DNA of 64,000 nucleotides from Punica granatum. Its lineage: Eukaryota > Streptophyta > Magnoliopsida > Myrtales > Lythraceae. The notes beneath the pieces were generated by a model that was given only the letters and a program-made list of their open reading frames with translations, was not told the origin of the DNA and ran no database searches. Numbering within the stretch: position 1 is the stretch's first letter; every line of letters starts with the position of its first letter. The stretch spans positions 29,012,605-29,076,604 of the forward strand of contig NC_045130.1 in assembly GCF_007655135.1 (NCBI RefSeq), in the 5' to 3' direction. Shown one piece after another: positions 55,067-64,000 of the stretch. The translations under genes and the position numbers were made by a program.

Positions 55067-56877
55067 CTTATGCATCAATTAATCAGCCGTTTTAATATCA
55101 AAATACTATTGTTGGACTGAATTTGGCGGCAAGACCTTAAAATGTACCCCTTTCTTCTTAGCCTTTTGCCCCCCAATGTAGCCGTACGTTTTCAGAGTGA
55201 AGGTTTATATTAAGACCTTCTGCTCGATAAACTTTAATTTGCTGGAAGGATCTCGTGAAATATTCCATACTCACAGATCTCGATCCTCTCTATGAAAAGG
55301 ATTATAAATATATATTTTTTTTAAAAGAGAGAGAAAGAAAGAGCTAGCAGCCGGTAAGGGCGACTCTTCTTGTGTATGAAAGTGTAGAAACAGTATAATG
55401 AGCTAGTCGAACGCGAAACTCTCGGCCAAAGCTAATGAACTCGATATTAAGAGAGCCGTTAATGTTTGTGCCACCAAGCACAAAGGAATTAATATTTAGA
55501 GTACCTTTTATTTTTTATTTTAGTTTTTTTGGGGTTAAATTCAGAACCGAGGGTGGGCGGTTGCAGTAATAAGTCACCTAAATAATAACTAATTTTCATA
55601 AAACATAGTAAAATTGTAAAATTTTAGGAAAGAAGTTTATTCTAGTTCTCAACTTTTAACCTTTTTCTTATTTTAGCTATGAACTTAATAATTTTTGGGT
55701 GAATATAGTTCTCGACATTCTCCAATTAGTTCACTTTTGGTCCTGCTATTTTTATTAAAAATACTGATGTGAAACTTTATTTAAATGAAAAGTATTCTTA
55801 ATAAAATTTTAAAAAAAAACTAAAAAGTAAATAAAAATGAAACTCGATAGTTCAAAGGGAGAAAGAGAGGGCGTTGGAAGGGGACTCGCAGGTAGCCAAT
55901 CCTCCGTCCCGGCCAATGTCACCGGTGAATCGATGGGCCACTGCAACGCTGGAGGGGAGGAGTGGCGGATAGATAAAATGTATGATGTGCATTAGCATGT
56001 ACGATGCATGGACCTTACTACTCGTAGTATTCATACCAATCCATACTGAGCCCGAGTTTAGGGATTTGCCAAGGCACGATTAGATATGGGTGGGCCAATT
56101 TCTCGAGTTACAGCCACCCGCGCAAGCTTAAACTTCTTGCCACATCACTCCCAGTATCCAAAGCTCCGTCACAATTGATGCTCATAAAACCAGCGGTGTG
56201 TATCAAGTGTGACTATCGTGCACATATTGCTATGACAATGTACTCGGTACAATCAATGAGAAGTACCCGAACAATTATATTGTGTGTACTGTACAATTGA
56301 TCATAACTCATGTAATCCTATGATTTTTTTTTAAAAAAAAGTTCTTGCTAGATGTGGTAAAAACAGTCAAATTAGTTCATAACTAATGCCGCAATTAACA
56401 CGAATTTCAAATAAAACTTTAAAAGTTTGAGCTAAATACAGCTGTCGATTTTTAGAAGATATATGAGGGCGTGAACTTAATATTAGCAAGGGGGGAAAAT
56501 GAACTCGGTGATCTTATTCAGACGAGACACAGAAAAATATAAATGTATTTATTCTTTTGACGGTCATCATTTCTTTAATTTCTTGAGCTCTTTTTTATTT
56601 TAAATTTTTCTGGCTCAGCTTTTTACTTGAGCTCCTAATGTTTTAACTTTTTTTTTTTGATAATTAAAAAGGCTAGGTCGGGCTATTAGCCCTCTGTGAC
56701 TATCCCAACTAAGGGAATCTAACAATCACGGAGTGTTCCTTTCTAATATTTTAACTTAGATAGTTTCTTGTTGTAGAGTATAATTTGATTGTTAGAAGAG
56801 ACAAATAAATACGAAAAGATGAATCGAAAAAATATTTAAGATTTCCTGTATACAGAGACAAAAAACAAACAATAAGT
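55067..56877. other. AT-rich intergenic DNA, no gene
   Basis: A GC-richer patch at 55,860-55,960 resembles the foldback core. The open frame there (55,852-56,034) is not called. Confidence 0.35.
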
Positions 56878-57211
56878 ATGTGTTTGGTAATGAAGTAGAG
56901 TTTGATTTTACGAGATGAAGACAAAAGTAGTTCGGAAAAATATGTGAGATAATTTATTATTAAATTGAAAAAAATAAAAAAAAATAATAATTGTGTTGTT
57001 GAATTGTATGAAAAGTAATAAATGGTTAGGAAATTTTAATAATAAAAAATTAATTATAATAATAGATAAGAAAAATTATATGAGAGAATTTATTATTAAA
57101 TCAATATATATATATAATATATATATATAAAAGTAATGATTGTGTTGTTGAATTGATGAAAAAGTAAAGATAAGATAAGTTATATCAAACTTGGTTCCCA
57201 AACCATAATCA
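56878..57211. mobile_element. MITE-like element related to 32,708-32,977
   Basis: The ends GTTTGGTAATGAAG and CTTGGTTCCCAAAC are imperfect inverses. Inside it shares AATTGTGTTGTTGAATTG and GAAAAAGTAA text with the TPS-intron copy, plus an AT microsatellite at about 57,105-57,130. Confidence 0.45.
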
Positions 57212-57359
57212 AGGGGAAAAAAAGATTACCTGAATTTGCAAATGATATGTAACCCTATAAAGTATTATACTATTAGAATATATGTATATATGATATGGCT
57301 TTATCCTCGTACTCCACACTAGCTCCGAGCTACTGGTTATAATTTTCAACATAAAATCT

Positions 57360-57823
57360 CAAAGGACGGCCTATAAGAATTCATCCAAAGCATGACACTA
57401 TGACAGTGAGTAAAGACCACATGCAACTGCCCCAAACAGAGCAGCCACGCTCACTCGTGGGATTATTATTAGTCCAACTGGCTCAACATTTCATTCCTCG
57501 AGATAACTTAGAAGCAGCTCGTCCAACACATAGATTTTGGCGACTGATTGTAACTTCCGTTTGTAATCGAGCAAATCAATTGCCACTACATCAAGTAAAG
57601 CCTAATAAGCCCGAAAATAGGGCATCAGACAGTATAGTAACCAGTGCATCCAGTTAACCCACTTGTCCTTTCAATAAACATGATAGAAAGGGAGAGACCT
57701 CAAAATAACTCTAAATGACGCCCACCCATTTAGGCCCAACTCTCCACATTGCACAAAATTCAATCCTACTCCAGACACCAAACAGTGCCAAATCAGAGGA
57801 GACCTCGTACACGCACACCTTTC
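57360..57823 (-). other. 3' untranslated region of the eIF4B-like gene (by position)
   Basis: Follows the TAA at 57,824-57,826. Less AT-rich than the DNA to its left. No protein on either strand I trust; the end of the transcript is not determined. Confidence 0.4.
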
Positions 57824-60800
57824 TTAGTACCCATTGATCTGTGTTCGAGGTGCTTGGCCTGTGAGTCTGGAAAAAGGTATCTGTCCCTGGCTCTGTCCCT
57901 GGAAGGTCCTCAACTGATCGGGAGCCTTTGGGGCTGAATAAGGCCGAGAGAACGCTTGTGCCAGCTCAGCAGCTGAGGCCGCTTTCCCAAACCTCACCCC
58001 TGGCTCAGGAGATTGGGAATTCGGCTCATCCATTATTGGCTTTCGCCAGATCTCAGGAGAAGGTCGCCGCTCCTGCTGGTTGTGGTGATGCTGCTGCTGC
58101 TGCTGCCTGTCTGTGTTGTCCCTCGTGTTCCTCCTGTTCTCATTTCGCCAGTTCCTCCTCTGTGCATCACTTCTATCTTCTGCCTGCTGGTCCTTCCTCT
58201 CAAATTTTCGTCCATTTCTCTGATCCACAGAGAGCCTCTCGGATTTCTCACCGTAGTGGGTAGGTGTCACATTCCCAGGGGCCCGCTCAGTTTTTGTGCC
58301 AACTTGTTTAGCCCTTTAGGAAGCAATTTAGATATATTCAGAATAGGACTGATTGCCCAAAAAATAAAAGGTAAAAGAGTTAAGAGTCATTACCTCTCAG
58401 AACTTTGGCCCAAATCATAGTTGTCGATGTTGACATCATCAACTCCTCTCGCCTTTAGAACCTGAGAGAACAATATTAAATGATAAAGATCACCATGAGG
58501 TCAAGAAGAACCAAAAAGCAACACTTCTCAAATAGCCAGATATCTCCTCACCCATTTTGATACATGGATCCAGCAATACCGACCCAAACCAGAAACAGAC
58601 AACAGAATAAGCACTTATAACAGATTTGAAGAACTCTAAGTGATGGAAGTTTTTCCCTACTAGTTGTAATGGTATTTTCATTACATGAAACCCTAAAAAG
58701 TAGAGGTAAAGGGATACTCACCAGCTCCCGTGGACGAGCACCACCAAAGACTGAACTCCTGCAACACCAACAAGCCGGTGTCATCACGGACAATAATTAA
58801 TCAAATGAAAGCCGTCAAATTTAACAACACCGACTGCTTCAAACAAAAAAAACTCCAGTAGAAAATAGAAAGCAAAACTAAAGCAATGCAAAGACATCCT
58901 AAAAGAGCATGAATAATTGGCCACATTAAAGGGATCCAATAAAGTTCACAGGCTTGGCAATCTTTAACAAACAGCAACTGATAATCAGAGCAATTACTTA
59001 TCCACAAAAAGAAAAGGATAACCAGCAGCAAGCTCTCTCATATTTCAGCAAAATCTAACTATCCCAAGGTCCATGATGAATAGGCAACCGCCAATATAGG
59101 TTGAAGGATAATCTCATAAAGTTCACGAACCATAAAAGCACGAAGCATAAAAAGGATTTCTACAGCACATTAATGAACAAAATCAATGCTTTCTCAATCT
59201 TGTACTGCTTAATGCACCAAGATCACAGTTCAATATTATAATCTCCATGAACTCTATTTAAATGTGACCAGAACAGATAACTGAATATCAATTCCATGAA
59301 CGAAAGTCTCCAGGGAAAAGTGAATCTCCAACATTCTCCCTCAATTTTTTCCTCATTTGCTAGCCAAAAAGACACCACCCCACCCCCCCCCCCCCCCCCC
59401 AAAAAAAAAAAAAAAAAAAAGAGGACAAAAAGTAACTAAGGAATCTCCATTATCTGCCAACCTCTCTTATCTGACCATATACAAAAGTTCAGAGCAGGAA
59501 ATAGTCCAACCAATACTGAATTAACTGTACCCTAGCATGTGATGGCATCTCACGACTCCAAAAGAACAATTTACCATAGCACATGAACAAAAATTTGAAG
59601 ACAAAAGATGTAGCTCCCATGCTACAGCAAAGATAGAATCTCTGAGCCGATACCAAACAGATGGATGCTAACTGGACATGCATGGCAAGCTGATCTGAAA
59701 TGGCCATAGAAAAAGGAACTATGTATGGACGTCCTCCCCTGTAACAGTCAATGGATAGTGTTTATGAAATGGTTATGAAAATCTAAACTAAGGGCCTCAG
59801 AGTTAAAATCTACTATAAAAGGGAAATGACAATTTATGCAAGACCGCAGATCCCCAATGATGTGACATTCATCAACAGTATATAACAGCTCAGACTTGTA
59901 CACATTAAAGAACAACATGGTATAATATTACCAACCTATCCCGATCAGCAATCCCTTCCGAGTGTTCAACTGGCTGTGATCTTGGTTTTAGATTCAACTT
60001 TGGCCGCTCTACTGTCTGACTTCCACTCTCCACACCAGGTGCGCTGATGTTTTCAGAATGAGCAGATTCCGGCCTCTGAAACACCAAGTCAATCAAAATG
60101 CCAAAAGTCATGTGAATGAGGGAGTGAAAGAGGGAGGGCCACAGATCCACTAAAAGCTATACCTGCTTAAGCTCAGCAAATGGTTGTTCAGGGTTCTCCA
60201 CTGGCTTTGTCCGAGGAAGAAGCCTCAATCTCGGTCTCTCCACAGCTTCTGCAGACATTGGACGCTGGAACTCTGGCCGAACAATTCTACCCTCTGCATG
60301 CCCCAGTTGATATGCTTCACCATAAATAACTGCATTCCTTTCTTTCTCATCAGAATAAAAAGGCTCTTCACGCATTTCACCATCTGACATCTCTCTTCTA
60401 GCACCACGAACCCCTTCACCAATAGTAAGACTCCTCTCCATCTGCCTAGGCAATGCTCCGTCAACATATTCCCTCACTCCCACTGCATCAACCCTGCTGC
60501 TGTACTTGGCATCATCATAGCCCTTGGAAGTCAATCCAGGTTCTTCAGCATGTTTGATAACTTCCACATCTGCCTCATGTGGGATTGATTGTTTAGACTG
60601 CCATCTGCCCGATGAAACCTTCTCGAGTGCACTAGCATGAATCAGCTTTGAAGTAGCACTTGATGCAGACCATGCAGGTTGAACTGATTCAGCAACACCT
60701 GTAGGCTCCTTCCTTGTTGCCCATGGGTTGGTGACAGACCCCGTTACCCCCGGCCCACTATTTGCGTACACATTCTGAGAACCAACACTCCCAGGCTGAC

Positions 60801-61571
60801 CCCCAGAAACTCTCCCCGAATAAGAAATCTGACTCGGCAATGGCGAAACCTGAGCTGGCCCCTGTTGCCCCAATGGTCTCCCTGGCGAGAATTGCTGGGG
60901 CTTCAGCTCCAAACGTCCAGCAGAGGCCCGAAAGCTGTCATCGCTGATCATTCGCCGAGGGGCTGATACCCCATCAAGAGGCTTCCGTTCATCCTCGTCG
61001 AAATTACGGCCAATAGGGGTGAGAAAAGGGGTCTTGTCATCAAAATTCCTAGTCCCGGTATTGAGTCGAGACCTGAGATCAGATCGGCCAGCAGGGTTGC
61101 CCCATGAAGCAGGACGGTCATAACCCGGGCGGTCCGACGGCCTCACAGGCCTGTTAAGAGTTCAATCAGTGATTTCCCAATGGTATCAGATCCACTTTCA
61201 TCAGAATCAACAGAATGGCCACAGAAGAACAGAAATCAACATTGAACGTCGCATTTGCTTCTAGTTGAGTGTAGACTGAACCATCACAATTAAAAAGAAG
61301 AACAGATCTAACAGCTAAATAACAAGGATCGATCTCGAATGGATGCGAAAGAATAGCCAAATCGCACGAACCAATGAACAGGGGCATTTCACATGCACAG
61401 AAATGGGAACGAGAACTACCAAAGGGAATGGACAGGGAAAGAAAAGGAGTGTGGGGGGGGAGTAGGGGCTTACGAGCCGGGAGCGGAGGGGAGGGGGAGA
61501 TCGGAAGGGATGGAGCCGCCATGGAAGTCCTTGAGCGTCATAGTGCTACCCCCGGCTTTCTTCTTCGACAT
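57824..61571 (-). CDS. Plant hydrophilic protein with eIF4B-like motifs, 606 aa, six exons
   Basis: Exons: 61,571-61,474, 61,150-60,163, 60,075-59,936, 58,758-58,722, 58,461-58,394, 58,313-57,824. Every junction is GT..AG and in phase. The start is the ATG at 61,571 (MSKKKAGGSTMTLKDFHGG), a conserved N-terminus of a plant family I know only as translation-initiation-factor related. The motifs RPRLRLLPRT (residue 338), RPKLNLKPRS (386) and SVFGGARPREL (about 411-421) resemble the RP-L-L-PR and FGGA-PR motifs of eIF4B, the helicase cofactor in translation initiation. No RRM is present. The C-terminus is Gln/Arg/Asn-rich with a QQQQQHHH run and ends TQINGY. No lesion seen. A role in initiation is inference from motifs only. 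Confidence 0.85.
59383..59420 (+). repeat. Poly(C)-poly(A) run
   Basis: C18 (59,383-59,400) directly followed by A20, in the intron between exons 3 and 4 of the eIF4B-like gene. True length uncertain for technical reasons. Confidence 0.8.
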
Positions 61572-61800
61572 TCTCTCTCCCCGGTTCCGGTGAGCCGGCC
61601 GCCTTTCTGGGTGTTTCTTGAGGGGGTTTGCAGAGGAATCCGGCGGAGGGGTTCGGGTGTTGGATATGGCGGTCTAGGGCTTCTCTCTGATATCGGCCAG
61701 CACAGAGAGAGAGAGAGAGAGAGTTCCCAGCAGCGGGAGGACGAAGATGATGCGAAGAGAAGTGGCGCAGGAGGCATGCGAAAATTGGACTTCCCCCATT
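61572..61800 (-). promoter_or_regulatory. 5' leader and promoter-proximal region of the eIF4B-like gene
   Basis: Upstream of the ATG the minus strand carries a (CT)n run (61,703-61,721 on plus as GAGAGA), typical of plant 5' leaders, within CG-richer DNA that stops at about 61,800 where AT-rich DNA begins. No clear TATA box. Confidence 0.45.
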
Positions 61801-64000
61801 TCTAATTGCTTTGTCTCTAAAATATTATTATTATTATCACTATTATTAGAAATATACCCGCACTGAAAGTGAAATAACATGAAAAAATAATATTTAACTA
61901 TCAATTTGGCTAAAAAATATCGCTTTAAGCATAATAAATGTTTACAGTACCCTCTATATCTCATATCTAATACTTTCTATAAAAATTGAATCGCAATAGT
62001 AGAATTATCATTAAAACAGTAAAAATATTGCTCAACTTCATCTTCTTGGGAAGGAATAGACATCTAATAGGAGGACAAGAGAGGTGAGAGAGAAAAAAAA
62101 ATTGAAAAACCGAGCGAGAGCGAGCCAGAGAACGAATCAATGAAATGGTTATTGTGAATAATTTTACCTTTTTTTTGGTAAAATGAATAATTTTACTATT
62201 TTAACTTCAAATTTATGTCCCTTAACATTGGAAGGAAAATTAATATGGGTAATATGGGAAAGTGAAAGTGAGATCGATAGAAAAATATGTAACAGTATAG
62301 ATTATTATTATTAATTTCAAATAAAAGCACAATACTTTTATCCTTTCATAAATATAACTAAAAATGAAAGTTCTTATAAATTAAAGCACATAGTTTCAAA
62401 TTTGTTTGTTTATAGCCAATGGCGTATTTTTCGTTCTTTCATTAAGTTTTATGCGTTTCATCATTATTAAAAATTAATTAAAAAAGGTAAATTTCGACGA
62501 CACTCATATAGTTTGTAAATTGATTTGTGGCACCTCTCCTTTCAAAAATTAGTCACACCCTACTACTCCTTTTGCTGACGTGACATCAAGAAAATATTCA
62601 CTTTGTTGTGTGGATCATACGTTATAAAACTGCACAAATCGACCGGTTACTTATTTTCTTTATCTGAACCAAATCTGACCAAATTTAAGAAAAAAAACAA
62701 TAGAAATCAACGAAATAAGGGATTATGCGTGGCTTATAAAGGAGGAGGTGTCGATGGTCATTTTATAAACTATGAAAAATATTGTTGAAAAAAAAAAAAG
62801 CAGACACAATAACGATGGTAGAACAAGTAGAGGCCAGAGGGAGCAGGATGTCTTGGAACTTTTGGCCTAACACTTTCTAGATATTGTCCTCCCTCTCTTC
62901 TTTTGAACAAATTTTCAAATCTTGGCGTGGTGGTAGTCTGAGGGCCTCTTACTACCAGCCCTACTCCACTTCGACCATCTTTCTTTTTATTGCTTTTTTT
63001 TTCTTTTCACTTCCTCAATTTTGTATTTTTAAAATTACTTTTCATTTTTAAAAATAAAATAAAAATATTTTCTAATGAAAAAGTTAACAGAAGTTACAGA
63101 TAGTTATAAACAAAATAATTTTCAAAGCATGTGCTTTAAAATTCAAAAAATATCATTTTTGACTATATTTAAGAAGAGATTAAAGTATGAGTTTTTTTTA
63201 TTCGAGCAAAAAAAAAAGTAAAGTATGGGTTTTGTCTTAGAATTAACCCTTATTCTTATTTATTATTAATCATAAAATTTTATTTATTAATATAATAATT
63301 ATTATTATTATCGTCAATCGTAAAGATAAATCGTTGTTGTTATAGGTTGACAATTGCAAAAAAGGAAAGTGGGATGCTTACGTGGTGATACAATATTGCA
63401 CATTTTTCATGGTGATATATCATACTACTGTTTCGCTTAGATGGCATTTGACGGATTAAAATTACGTTTATATGACTCTTTTTTTTTTTTATAGAGCAAC
63501 GCTTTAAGCTCTATGTATGTTTATATGCATATTGTTGCTTGATTCTAAACCAAAATGCCAATTCCAACTCTTACAATGTTTTTATGATTTTATATTTCCA
63601 CTTTCATAGCGAGTCAACTTGACACTGAAACTTAACTTTTTGCAAACTCGCATAATAAAAATAATGAAAGCTCAAGTGCACGAGCTACATACTGAGCTAA
63701 TTTATTATCCCCGTTAAATCTAATCTAAGAGCATTTAACTAAATGTTAGTTAGCTCAAAACAATAAAGAACACCCCCTCAAAAAATACGTGAAATTCGTG
63801 ATTTCCTCTATTCTCACTTGTTCTCACCGGGCGCAAAGTGTGAAAATTTATAAATAGGAGAAAGCATCCATTTTGCTTTAATGTTGTTCACGCAATACTT
63901 CGGGATTCCCGAAATTGCAGCCCAGTCCATGCAATTGGATTAAAACCCGTTTACATTTGGGCCGAAGAGATGATCGGGTCAAAGAAGTTAATTAAAGCCC
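61801..64000. other. AT-rich intergenic DNA to the window end
   Basis: A probable MITE lies at about 62,495-62,785: ATATAGTTTGTAAATTGA...GGCACCTCTCC pairs with GGAGGAGGTGTCGATG...TTTATAAACTATG. T- and A-runs are common. No supported gene; the last 100 bases are GC-richer and may begin a feature beyond the window. Confidence 0.4.

Noticed and set aside
57400..57657. Plus-strand 85-codon frame
   Set aside because: Antisense to the 3' region of the eIF4B-like gene, with no recognisable domain or upstream promoter.

Overview
The window is plant nuclear DNA from a woody eudicot. The evidence is spliced genes with GT..AG introns, AT-rich intergenic DNA, CT and TA microsatellites, a TPS-g terpene synthase, and nested LTR retrotransposons, LINEs, TRIMs, MITEs and SINEs. 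The repeat families resemble those I associate with Myrtales (Punica or Eucalyptus type), but that assignment is a guess.

Layout. 1-17,100 is a nest of decayed Ty3/gypsy elements of the Ogre/Tat type. Element A (minus, 1-4,630) has gag, protease, a probable intron and RT. A duplicated block (5,530-6,756 and 8,984-10,190) flanks LTR-like DNA in plus orientation. Element B (minus, 10,190 to about 17,100) has the start of gag, a DUF7745-type ORF1, a tRNA primer site and an LTR of about 4 kb. 17,100-28,900 is non-genic. It holds a MITE, a degraded LINE (20,460-24,080) with a TRIM inside it, a plus-strand LINE 3' fragment, and a 1.8-kb foldback element carrying a Glu/Lys/Arg-rich repetitive reading frame.

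29,151-41,663 (minus) is a seven-exon TPS-g terpene synthase gene of the nerolidol/linalool synthase kind. Every splice junction I placed keeps frame and the ancestral product would be 594 aa. Exon 1 is split by a 5,067-bp Ty1/copia element (36,465-41,531) with identical 241-bp LTRs and an ATCCC target duplication. The promoter side (TATA box near 41,790) and all other exons look intact, so this looks like a recent knockout allele. The copia element itself has two frame breaks.

42,909-49,022 is a complete but decayed L1 LINE (minus) with a 15-bp target duplication, inserted about 1.1 kb upstream of the TPS gene. 49,040-57,360 is AT-rich and holds two foldback elements, MITEs, SINE pieces and a small pseudogene-like fragment of an RPA1/DUF223 gene. 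57,824-61,571 (minus) is the only ordinary intact gene: six exons, 606 aa, a hydrophilic protein with eIF4B-like RP-L-L-PR and FGGARPREL motifs. 61,800-64,000 is AT-rich intergenic DNA with one probable MITE.

The transposons explain most of the sequence. The two host genes have no evident functional link. The observations I rate highest are the copia-split terpene synthase, the intron of element A whose removal keeps the pol frame, and the 1.8-kb foldback element with a coding-like core.
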